Shown here piece after piece: positions 1 to 7,029 of a stretch of DNA of 13,067 bases; the stretch's first letter is position 1; each line of letters opens with the position of its first letter. Both the position numbers and the translations under genes were made by a program. The stretch is taken from the NCBI GenBank assembly GCA_959604115.1, contig CAUHBW010000061.1, forward strand, positions 1-13,067, given 5' to 3'. Source of the DNA: an uncultured Bilophila sp. (GTDB lineage Bacteria > Desulfobacterota > Desulfovibrionia > Desulfovibrionales > Desulfovibrionaceae). The notes under the pieces are model-generated. The model was not told the DNA's origin. It saw nothing but the letters and a program-made list of their open reading frames with translations, and made no database searches.

Positions 1-1047
1 GGGACGCTGTCCCTGATACCCGCCGCGCGGGCCGCGGTTGTCGTCGCGTCCGCCTTCGCGGTTGTCGCGCGGAGCGCGGTTGTCGGACGCGGCGGCCTGC
101 GTACGCGCGGCGGCCACGGCGGCCGGATCGGGACGGGAAATGACGCGCACCTGCGGGGTGGACGGCTCCTGCGGACGGCGCGGCTTGCGGCGTTCGCGGC
201 GTTCGTCGTCCTCGTCCCCTTCGGAGGCGGAAGCGGCGTTGCGGTTGCCCTCGGAAACCGGAGGCAGGAGCGACGGCGCGGAGGAGCCTTCGGGCCGGGC
301 GGAGGCGGCGGGTTGCGCCTTCCGGGGCTTTTCGGCTTCTTCGGCCTTTTTCTTGGCGGCGGCTTCGGCGGCGGCCTTGGCTGCAGCTTCCTCGGCGGCC
401 TTCGCGGCGGCGGCAGCGGCTTCGGCGGCAGCCTTGGCGGCGGCTTCCTCGGCGGCCTTGGCGGCGGCGATGTCCTGAGGACGGCTGATCACCTTGGCGA
501 CCGGCGCGGCTTCACGCAGGCCGGAACGCTTCTTGGGACGGCTTTCGCGCGGCTGGCGCGGCTTGTCTTCCGTCTTGGCCTCGGCCTTGGCTTCGGGCTC
601 GGCGACGGGTGCGGGCTTATCCGCGGCTTCCTTCACGGGCTCGGCGGCCGGCTCCGCCGCCGGAGCGACGGGAGCGGCAGCGGCGACCGGCGCGGCCACT
701 TCGGGCTGCGTCTCGGGCACACTGACGATGCGGGCCGCGGGCGTTTCCTGCCGCTTGCGCTCGGCGCGGGGCGCCTCTTCGGCCTCGGCCGCGACGGGAG
801 CTTCCTCCGCGGACTGGCGACGCCGGCGAACGATGACTCCGGGCTGCACTTCGCGGCGGTTTTCGCCCTGCTCGGTCGTGGCGGTTTCTTTCAGATGGTT
901 TTTCACACGATCGATGTCTTCCGCAGCGATGCTGCTGGAAGTGCTCTTCGCCGGAATGTCCAGCTCACGCAACGCCTGCAAAAGATTCTTGGTCGGTACG
1001 CCAAGTTCCGTCGCCAGGTCTTTCACCTTGGTCTTGTCTTCAGTCAT
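1..1047 (-). CDS. infB: Translation initiation factor IF-2, N-terminal part (cut by the left edge)
   Basis: The first 349 codons of IF-2, the GTPase that places initiator tRNA on the 30S subunit and promotes subunit joining. Residues 1-52 (starting MTEDKTKVKDLATELGVPTK) form the conserved IF2_N domain. What follows is a long low-complexity linker: Pro/Ala/Glu-rich to about residue 190, a charged Ala helix with a perfect 19-residue tandem duplication at 194-231, then a basic Arg/Gly/Asn/Asp-rich stretch with DNR repeats at the window edge. The G domain and the tRNA-binding domain lie outside the window. The ATG is preceded by AGGGAG and lies 3 nt after the ylxR stop, so the gene is the last one visible of the rimP-nusA-ylxR-infB operon. 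The frame stays open to position 1. Long disordered IF-2 linkers are normal in proteobacteria, so identification rests on IF2_N plus position. Confidence 0.95.
   Translation of the reverse strand, partial: MTEDKTKVKDLATELGVPTKNLLQALRELDIPAKSTSSSIAAEDIDRVKNHLKETATTEQGENRREVQPGVIVRRRRQSAEEAPVAAEAEEAPRAERKRQETPAARIVSVPETQPEVAAPVAAAAPVAPAAEPAAEPVKEAADKPAPVAEPEAKAEAKTEDKPRQPRESRPKKRSGLREAAPVAKVISRPQDIAAAKAAEEAAAKAAAEAAAAAAKAAEEAAAKAAAEAAAKKKAEEAEKPRKAQPAASARPEGSSAPSLLPPVSEGNRNAASASEGDEDDERRERRKPRRPQEPSTPQVRVISRPDPAAVAAARTQAAASDNRAPRDNREGGRDDNRGPRGGYQGQRP
355..468 (-). repeat. 57-bp tandem duplication inside infB
   Basis: Two adjacent 57-bp units (412-468 and 355-411) each encode exactly the same 19 residues, AAAKAAEEAAAKAAAEAAA, at IF-2 residues 194-212 and 213-231. 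The two units differ at 5 of 57 bases by my count, and all five changes are synonymous. The product should be a single charged alanine helix of about 40 residues or more, continuing into KKKAEEAEK. Confidence 0.85.
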
Positions 1048-1050
1048 GCA

Positions 1051-1272
1051 CTAATCTCCCTTACGCTTCCGCCCGCCTGTGCGGAACCGCCGGAATTTTT
1101 CCCGGCAGGCCGTTTCCGAGCATACATACCAGCCGCGTCCGGGCTGGGTTTGGCTCTCATCGACCAGAAATTCCCCCCCCTGCGGGGACAGAACATGGCG
1201 CACGAGCTCCTGTTTGGGCATGCGCCGCCTGCAGATGGCGCACATCCGGGTGGGCACATGCCCCCGGTCCAT
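1051..1272 (-). CDS. ylxR: YlxR family protein (DUF448), possible RNA-binding transcription regulator
   Basis: A 73-residue basic protein of the YlxR/DUF448 family, which sits between nusA and infB in many bacteria. Family members have been described as nucleoid-associated or RNA-binding regulators; the exact role here is not shown by the sequence. Visible features are RMCAIC near the N terminus (C11, C14), KQELVR, the GRGWYVC segment, and C51 and C56, followed by a very basic tail (RRFRTGGRKRKGD). The four cysteines, CxxC and CxxxxC, could bind a metal. The start chosen is the ATG at 1272, one base after the nusA stop and with GGGGAAGAAG just upstream inside nusA. An in-frame upstream extension to 1374 would overlap the nusA C terminus and is low-complexity, so I reject it. 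Confidence 0.92.
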   Translation of the reverse strand: MDRGHVPTRMCAICRRRMPKQELVRHVLSPQGGEFLVDESQTQPGRGWYVCSETACREKFRRFRTGGRKRKGD

Positions 1273-1273
1273 G

Positions 1274-2571
<1,298 letters not shown>

Positions 2572-2575
<4 letters not shown>

Positions 2576-3189
2576 GCAGCGCCTCCGCGTGTGCCCCTTG
2601 AATCTTTGGAGTCTTTCTTCCCGCCGAGTTTCTTGCCCGGTTCGGGGAAATGATGGATGAGGGTTGCCTTGCGCATAAAGGGCCAGGCGACGGTGACTTC
2701 TTCCGGTTCCTCGGCCTTGCGGGTCGCGGCGGGCAGGGCGAGGGTGAATTCCTCGTCGGCCACGGCGGTGAGGACGCCGGAAAATTTCTTGCGGCCCGGC
2801 CATGTGTCCAGAGGCGCGGCGAGAACCACATCCAGTTCGCGGCCCACGTAGGCCTTCAACTGATCGATTTTGAAGAAGGGGCGCTGGAGCCCCGGAGAGG
2901 AAATTTCGAGCGTCCAGTTGGAGGCGAAGGGATCTTCGACGTCGAGGGCGAGGCCCGCCAGCCGGGACAGTTCCGCGCATTGGTCGATGGTGACGCCCTG
3001 CGGGAGCAGTTCGTCCGTATCGGAGGCTTCGGAAGGGGCGGGTTCGGCGCCGGGAAGGACGTCCACGTAAATCCTGGCGATGGGGCGGGCCGCGCCGCCG
3101 ATTTCAATGCCCCAGACCGTGAGTCCGAGGGAAGCCGCCAGAGGGGTGACCAGTTCGGTGATGAATTCGATTCTATCGGGTTGACTCAT
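2572..3189 (-). CDS. rimP: Ribosome maturation factor RimP
   Basis: A 205-residue RimP, the cytoplasmic factor that binds the 30S head and assists late assembly. The N-terminal alpha/beta domain carries the family hallmark LEISSPGLQRPF around residues 94-105; the C-terminal SH3-like domain follows (about 107-185), ending in a Lys/Gly-rich tail (KKLGGKKDSKDS). Residues 46-65 hold an acidic insertion (AEPAPSEASDTDE), making the protein longer than the usual 150-170 residues. The ATG at 3189 starts where homology starts (MSQPDRIEFITELVTPLA). Its ribosome binding site is poor: ACGGAG lies about 13 nt away. An extension to 3375 would read through the terminator hairpin region and is rejected. First gene of the rimP-nusA-ylxR-infB operon. 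Confidence 0.95.
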
Positions 3190-3340
3190 GCGTCTTGTCG
3201 TACTCCGTAACGCCCCGTGTCTGCTGTTTTCAAACGGGGCTCGGCATAAAAAAAAGGGGGCCGTCATCAGGCCACCCCAGTAGGACCGCTCGGTCGCGGT
3301 CAGACAGGATGAGAAGGAAAAGTCGCCTTTTTCTTCCGCA
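3190..3340 (-). promoter_or_regulatory. Structured 5' leader of the rimP-nusA operon
   Basis: The roughly 150-nt untranslated leader between the predicted start of transcription and rimP contains four successive dyads in transcript order. They are 3336-3313 (9-bp arms, one mismatch, loop GGCGAC), 3301-3284 (6-bp stem of GACCGC with GCGGTC), the intrinsic terminator 3278-3248, and 3240-3212 (7-bp stem GCCCCGT/ACGGGGC just before the rimP start). A terminator that must be read through to express rimP and nusA implies conditional termination. NusA-dependent autoregulation is known for nusA operons in other bacteria; that it applies here is inference. Confidence 0.65.
3248..3278 (-). terminator. 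Intrinsic terminator or attenuator in the rimP leader
   Basis: On the minus strand, GGGGTGGCC and GGCCCCC pair as a 7-bp GC stem with one bulged base and the 7-nt loop TGATGAC, followed immediately by eight T residues (3255-3248). This is a textbook intrinsic terminator. It lies downstream of the predicted rimP promoter and 59 nt before the rimP start, with no gene between promoter and hairpin, so it acts as a leader attenuator rather than as the end of another gene. Confidence 0.8.
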
Positions 3341-3346
3341 GGCATC

Positions 3347-3375
3347 CAAATAGCGCCTCTTTTTTCGGTTGTCAA
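3347..3375 (-). promoter_or_regulatory. Sigma70-like promoter for the rimP operon
   Basis: A perfect -35 TTGACA (3375-3370), a 17-bp spacer and a -10 TATTTG (3352-3347) on the minus strand. The expected start is near 3340, leaving a leader of about 150 nt. Only the first three bases of the -10 match well, so the -35 carries most of the evidence. Confidence 0.6.
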
Positions 3376-3427
3376 GGAAAAACCCCGTTTTCGTCATGCG
3401 TGCCGGGGATTTTCGTTTCTTTAATCC

Positions 3428-3456
3428 TTGCGCGCGGGCCCGGCGGATCGTACACT
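3428..3456 (+). promoter_or_regulatory. Possible promoter for the DJ-1/PfpI family gene
   Basis: TTGCGC (3428-3433), a 17-bp spacer and TACACT (3451-3456), 33 nt upstream of the start codon. The match is moderate (3 of 6 and 4 of 6), but position and spacing suit the gene, which has no upstream co-directional neighbour. Confidence 0.4.
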
Positions 3457-3489
3457 CGATCCATCAACCCGAACCTAAGGAGCCGCGAC

Positions 3490-4077
3490 ATGGCGAAAAA
3501 GAAAATTCTCATCATTGCCGGTGATTTCGTTGAAGATTACGAACTCATGGTTCCGTACCAGATGCTTCTGATGGTGGGGCATGACGTCGATGTGGTCAGC
3601 CCCGGCAAGAAGCCCGGAGACACCGTGGCGACCGCCGTGCATGATTTTGAAGGTCAGCAGACCTATTCCGAAAAGCGCGGGCACAACTTCATGATCAATG
3701 CCGACTTCGACGCCGTCGATCCCGCCGCCTACGACGGTCTGGTGGTGCCCGGCGGGCGCGCGCCCGAGTATCTGCGTCTGGATCAGCGCGTCATCGACAT
3801 CGTTCGCGCGATGGACGAAGCCAGGAAGCCCATCGCCGCCATTTGCCACGGCCCGCAGCTTCTCGCTCCCGCCGGGGTGCTGAAAGGCCGCTCCAGTACG
3901 GCCTATCCCGCCGTGATGCCTGAAGTCGTCGCCGCCGGAGGCACATGGTGCGCACCCAACGCGACCTTCAGCAACACCGTCGTCGATGGGCATCTCGTGA
4001 CCAGTCCCGCCTGGACCGGGCACCCCGACTGGATGGCCGCCTTCCTGAAACTTCTCGTAACGAATATCGACGCGTAA
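3490..4077 (+). CDS. DJ-1/PfpI family protein (class I glutamine amidotransferase-like fold)
   Basis: A 195-residue cytoplasmic protein of the DJ-1/PfpI superfamily, whose members include chaperones, proteases and glyoxalase- or deglycase-like enzymes. The N terminus (MAKKKILIIAGDFVEDYELM) holds the conserved acidic residue E18, aligned with DJ-1 Glu18, and the nucleophile elbow is AICHGPQ with C119 followed by H120. VVPGGRAPEYLR matches the conserved GG loop. Length is normal for one domain. AAGGAG lies 7 nt before the ATG at 3490; an in-frame GTG at 3400 has no such site and adds non-homologous residues. It is transcribed alone, divergent from rimP, with a strong terminator downstream. Substrate cannot be told from sequence; a role in carbonyl or oxidative stress is plausible from the family only. 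Confidence 0.92.
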   Translation: MAKKKILIIAGDFVEDYELMVPYQMLLMVGHDVDVVSPGKKPGDTVATAVHDFEGQQTYSEKRGHNFMINADFDAVDPAAYDGLVVPGGRAPEYLRLDQRVIDIVRAMDEARKPIAAICHGPQLLAPAGVLKGRSSTAYPAVMPEVVAAGGTWCAPNATFSNTVVDGHLVTSPAWTGHPDWMAAFLKLLVTNIDA

Positions 4078-4085
4078 TTGAAGAA

Positions 4086-4139
4086 TTGAGGCGGGGAGGA
4101 GTAAACTTTCACCAGAAAGTTTCCTCCTCCCCTCCTCAA
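4086..4139. repeat. 25-bp imperfect inverted repeat just after the DJ-1/PfpI gene
   Basis: Arms 4086-4110 and 4115-4139 pair with two mismatches around the loop ACCA. One arm is purine-rich and the other pyrimidine-rich (TTTCCTCCTCCCC). The element begins 8 nt after the stop codon. Neither strand has a T tract after it, so it is more likely an mRNA 3'-end stabilising or processing hairpin than an intrinsic terminator. Confidence 0.7.
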
Positions 4140-4178
4140 ACTCCACCCCTCCTCCTTCAAAGACTTTCGACCTTATCG

Positions 4179-4230
4179 AATCCCTGTTCCCGGCGTTCCC
4201 TGTTGAGGGAATGCCGGGAAGGGGATTTTT
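4179..4230 (+). terminator. Strong intrinsic terminator of the DJ-1/PfpI family transcript
   Basis: TTCCCGGCGTTCCC (4187-4200) pairs with GGGAATGCCGGGAA (4207-4220) over 14 bp with one G-U, loop TGTTGA. The stem is extended below a small bulge by AATCCC (4179-4184) with GGGATT (4222-4227). TTTTTGCTTTT follows. It lies about 100 nt beyond the stop codon. Confidence 0.8.
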
Positions 4231-4452
4231 GCTTTTGTGGAATTATGATAGGGAGATGAAATGTTTCTTTTGGGTAACAAGAGAAACGAATGACGGGCAG
4301 GGCGGCAGATTGTTTCAAAAAAAGGTTGGGATTTTTATGCGGCGGGAGAGAAATCGAAAAAGGCGGCAGATGTTTCTATGAAGGAACATAGGGGTGTCTC
4401 CTAAGCGTTTTCTCTACATCTTTCAGAGAGGAGCAACCCGCGGCGTTCGGAA
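4231..4452. other. Lower-GC non-coding segment between convergent genes
   Basis: About 220 bp that is visibly richer in A and T than its surroundings, with no convincing gene. It holds an imperfect direct repeat, GGCGGCAGATTGTTTC (4301-4316) and GGCGGCAGATGTTTC (4362-4376), plus a third TGTTTC at 4262-4267. A weak promoter-like pair, TTGTTT (4310-4315) and TTTTAT (4333-4338) with a 17-bp spacer, points toward the strong dyad at 4453-4508, so a small RNA is possible but unproven. Confidence 0.3.
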
Positions 4453-4508
4453 GCGAAAGAAAGAGGTCCGAGTCCGGCGCAAGCCGGGATCGGACCTCTT
4501 TCTTTCGC
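4453..4508. terminator. Large bidirectional terminator hairpin between convergent genes
   Basis: Perfect 19-bp outer arms (4453-4471 with 4490-4508), a 2-by-2 internal loop, then CCGGC-GCAA-GCCGG with a GNRA-type tetraloop. The 3' side of the outer stem, CTCTTTCTTTC, is pyrimidine- and T-rich when read on either strand. Its position between the plus-strand DJ-1/PfpI gene and the minus-strand EF-G paralogue suits two-way termination, chiefly for the EF-G transcript. Confidence 0.7.
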
Positions 4509-4590
4509 CCCCGAGGGGGTCCGGGGGGAATCATTCCCCCCGGACAAGGGGGTCAAGGGGGGGCGGTAGCCCTCCCTTGCCGCCGGAGGC
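4508..4590. repeat. GC-rich intergenic repeat element, copy 1
   Basis: It contains CCCCC-GA-GGGGG (4508-4519), a perfect 13-bp inverted repeat GTCCGGGGGGAAT/ATTCCCCCCGGAC around one base (4519-4545), runs of G, and ends with CCCTTGCCGCCGGAGGC (4574-4590). That last 17-mer recurs exactly at 12219-12235 ahead of dnaG, also next to a GGGGGAA/TTCCCCC hairpin. Such elements resemble dispersed gene-end repeats of Desulfovibrio-type genomes (recollection, not tested). It begins 7 nt beyond the EF-G paralogue stop and may help end that transcript. Confidence 0.55.
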
Positions 4591-4597
4591 GTTCATT

Positions 4598-6664
4598 TTA
4601 TTCTTCGGCCTTGGCCTTCTGGTGTTCGGCGACGACCTTGTCGACCACGGGCTGCGGAGCCTCTTCGTAGTGGTCGAATTCCATCGTGAACACGCCCTGA
4701 CCGCCGGTGATGGAGCGAAGCTCGGGCGCGTAGCGGAGCACTTCGCTCATGGGGATGTGGGCCTTGATTTCCGTGATGCCTACCTGAGAGTCGGAGCCGA
4801 GAACCTTGCCGCGCCGTGAGGAGAGGTCGCCGATGACGTCGCCCATGTACTCGTCCGGCACGGAGACGGAGAGGAGCACGATGGGTTCGAGCAGCACGGG
4901 CTTCAGGGACTCAAGCGCCTTCTTGAAGGCCAGCGAACCCGCGACCTTGAAGGCCATTTCCGAGGAGTCCACGGTGTGGTAGCTGCCGTCGTAGAGGCGC
5001 ACCTTGAAGTCAACGACCGGGCAGCCGGCTATGAAGCCGCGCGCGGCGGTTTCCTGAATGCCCTTGTCGATGGCCGGGATGTAGTTGCGCGGGATCGCGC
5101 CGCCGACGATGGCGTCCTCGAACACGTAGCCGGAACCGCGCGGCAGGCCTTCCATTTCGATCCAGCAGTCGCCGAACTGGCCGCGTCCGCCGCTCTGCTT
5201 CTTGTGGCGGCCCTGCACCTGCACCTTGCCGCGCACGGTTTCACGATAAGGGACCTTGGGAGTCTTGAGCAGGATTTCCACCTTGTAGCGGCGCTTGGCG
5301 CGTTCCACGGCGGTTTCGATGTGCAGCTGGCCCATGCCGGACAGCAGGATGTCGCCGGATTCGTCGTCGCGGCCCAGTTTCAGGGTCACGTCCTCGTCCA
5401 GCAGTTTCTGCACGGCGGAGTACACCTTGTCTTCGTCGCCCTTTTCCTTGGGCGCGAGGGCGAAGGTGATCAGCTGCGGAGCCAGTTGCGGCATGGCGGC
5501 CACGAAGGGGGCCTTTTCGTCGCACAGGGTGTCGCCGGTGCGGGTATTCTTGAGCTTGCCGACGGCGACGATCGCGCCGGGTCCGAGCGTGTCCTTGCAG
5601 GGGGTCTGCGTTTTGCCGTCAAGATAGATGAGCGTGCCGAGGCGTTCCGGCTCTTCGGTCCGCATGTTCTTGAGCGTGGAATCCGAACTGATGGTCCCGG
5701 AAAGCACGCGCACCATGTTGAGCTGGCCCGAGAACGGGTCCGCAATGGTCTTGAAGACGAGGCAGGCCGCCGGGCCCTCGTCCGTGGAGGCGCGTTCGTT
5801 GCCGTCGGCGTCGAGGAAGGCGGGACGTTCGAGCGGCGAGGGGAACAGACGGGCCACGGCGTCGAGCAGTTCGCGCCCGCCCTTGTTCTCCAGCGAAGAG
5901 CCCACGACCACCGGGGTCAGGCTGCCGTTGAGCACGCCCTTGCGCAGGCCGGAGGCGATGTCCTCGGCGGAAAGGGAACCTTCCTCAAGGTATTTTTCCA
6001 TCAGCTCTTCGTCGGATTCGGCGATGTTTTCGATGGTGGTGTCGTGCAGGAGGGCGGCTTCGTCGGCGAGGGCGTCGGGGATGAGCGCTTCGGTCGTCGC
6101 GCCGTTTTCGCCGAACATGAGGGCTTTGCCGCCGAGGATGTCCACCACGCCGACGAAGGCTTCGCCGTCGGTGATGGGCATGTACAGGGTGACGGGCTTC
6201 ATGCCGAGCACGGCGGAAAGGCCGTTGTAGGCCATGTCGAAGTCGGCGCGGTCGCGATCCATTTTATTGATGAACACGATGGAGGGCAGCGCGGCTTCGC
6301 GGGCGGCGTTCCAGATGCGGCGGGTCAGGGGACGGACGCCGTCGACGGCGTCGATGACGAGGACGGCGGCGTCGACGCCCATCAGCAGGTAGGGGAGGTC
6401 ACCGGTGAAGTTCGTGTCGCCGGGGATGTCCATGAGGAAGTGGCGATCCTTGTTCCAGAGGAAGGTCGCGAAACCGGGCTGGATGGAGCCGCGGCGCTTG
6501 ATTTCTTCCGGTTCGTAATCAAGAGTGGTCGTGCCTTCTTCAATGGCTCCCAGACGGTTGATGACGCCGCTCTGGAAGAGCAGCATTTCCGCCAGTGAGG
6601 TTTTTCCGCAGCCGCCTGTACCGATCAGGGCGTAGGTTCGCTGGCTATCCAAGGCTTTGGACAT
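4598..6664 (-). CDS. fusA: Elongation factor G paralogue (EF-G2-like translational GTPase)
   Basis: A 688-residue protein with the full EF-G layout: G domain with P-loop GTGGCGKT (15-22) and NKMD (133-136), domain II (about 300-385), domain III (LSGMGQLHIE, 441-450), domain IV (KVPYRETV to about 590; KKQSGGRGQFGDCWIEMEGL, 488-507), and domain V (DEYMGDVIGDLSSRRGK, 604-620). It diverges from housekeeping EF-G. The G3 motif is DIPGDTNF (79-86) instead of DTPGHVDF, so the catalytic histidine is Asp83, and switch I reads RGSIQPGF rather than RGITI. This fits the EF-G2 group of accessory paralogues rather than fusA of the str operon, since no rpsL, rpsG or tuf is nearby. It is a single-gene unit with AGGAGAGG before the ATG. 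Translocase activity is uncertain; a GTP-dependent ribosome role is inferred. Confidence 0.9.
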   Translation of the reverse strand: MSKALDSQRTYALIGTGGCGKTSLAEMLLFQSGVINRLGAIEEGTTTLDYEPEEIKRRGSIQPGFATFLWNKDRHFLMDIPGDTNFTGDLPYLLMGVDAAVLVIDAVDGVRPLTRRIWNAAREAALPSIVFINKMDRDRADFDMAYNGLSAVLGMKPVTLYMPITDGEAFVGVVDILGGKALMFGENGATTEALIPDALADEAALLHDTTIENIAESDEELMEKYLEEGSLSAEDIASGLRKGVLNGSLTPVVVGSSLENKGGRELLDAVARLFPSPLERPAFLDADGNERASTDEGPAACLVFKTIADPFSGQLNMVRVLSGTISSDSTLKNMRTEEPERLGTLIYLDGKTQTPCKDTLGPGAIVAVGKLKNTRTGDTLCDEKAPFVAAMPQLAPQLITFALAPKEKGDEDKVYSAVQKLLDEDVTLKLGRDDESGDILLSGMGQLHIETAVERAKRRYKVEILLKTPKVPYRETVRGKVQVQGRHKKQSGGRGQFGDCWIEMEGLPRGSGYVFEDAIVGGAIPRNYIPAIDKGIQETAARGFIAGCPVVDFKVRLYDGSYHTVDSSEMAFKVAGSLAFKKALESLKPVLLEPIVLLSVSVPDEYMGDVIGDLSSRRGKVLGSDSQVGITEIKAHIPMSEVLRYAPELRSITGGQGVFTMEFDHYEEAPQPVVDKVVAEHQKAKAEE

Positions 6665-6697
6665 AGTCCTCTCCTGCTTCTATGGGTGTTTCCAATA

Positions 6698-6787
6698 CCT
6701 TCCGGGAGTCCCGGAGGGATTGCCTTTATGGTTCCCGCGCGAAGGGGGCGTGGGAAAGCGATCTTGGTGGAAACCCGACGCGTCGGG
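6698..6787 (-). promoter_or_regulatory. Palindromes in the EF-G paralogue leader
   Basis: The leader of about 140 nt holds two clear dyads. One is a 14-bp perfect palindrome CCCGACGCGTCGGG (6774-6787), about 20 nt after the expected start of transcription. The other is a hairpin at 6698-6718 with 10-bp arms, one G-U and a single central base, about 34 nt before the start codon. The first could be a protein operator and the second an RNA hairpin; no T tract follows either. Confidence 0.4.
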
Positions 6788-6814
6788 CCCGTTTTCGATC
6801 TGTTCTTACCGTTT

Positions 6815-6844
6815 GTCATAGGGAGTAGTCTCCATATATGTCAA
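6815..6844 (-). promoter_or_regulatory. Sigma70-like promoter for the EF-G paralogue
   Basis: A perfect -35 TTGACA (6844-6839) on the minus strand followed by TATGAC (6820-6815) with an 18-bp spacer, or CTATGA with 17. The start of transcription would fall near 6808, some 145 nt upstream of the ATG. Confidence 0.55.
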
Positions 6845-6953
6845 GGGGGGTCTTTTTCTCGGCGTGGTTGCGGAACATTTTCCGGCGGCGGGGCGGGGCG
6901 GACTGGCTTGTGTTTTTTTGAGCAAAAAGAAGGGAAAAGGACGGTCGGGGCGA

Positions 6954-6981
6954 TTGACAGCCGGGACGAAACGGGTAGGAT
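6954..6981 (+). promoter_or_regulatory. Sigma70-like promoter for rsmA
   Basis: A perfect -35 TTGACA (6954-6959), a 16-bp spacer and -10 TAGGAT (6976-6981, 4 of 6). Transcription would begin around 6988, which leaves almost no leader for the ATG at 6991 and supports translation from the TTG at 7030. Confidence 0.6.
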
Positions 6982-7029
6982 TTCCGCTTCATGGGAAAAG
7001 CGTTTCGCCGAACCGCGCAAGGAGCCGTT

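Noticed and set aside
3383..3408. CCCCG/CGGGG inverted repeat followed by T residues on the minus strand, upstream of the rimP promoter
   Set aside because: Only 5 bp with a 16-nt loop and no minus-strand gene ends there, so it is too weak to call a terminator.
4315..4389. 24-codon minus-strand reading frame with AGGAG 8 nt upstream
   Set aside because: A good ribosome binding site but no promoter, no downstream gene to regulate and no family; chance is more likely. Kept only as part of the small-RNA question.
4976..6598. 540-residue open frame on the plus strand opposite the EF-G paralogue
   Set aside because: It is a mirror frame of a high-GC gene: rich in G, A, V, H and D with no recognisable domain, while the minus strand has a full EF-G.
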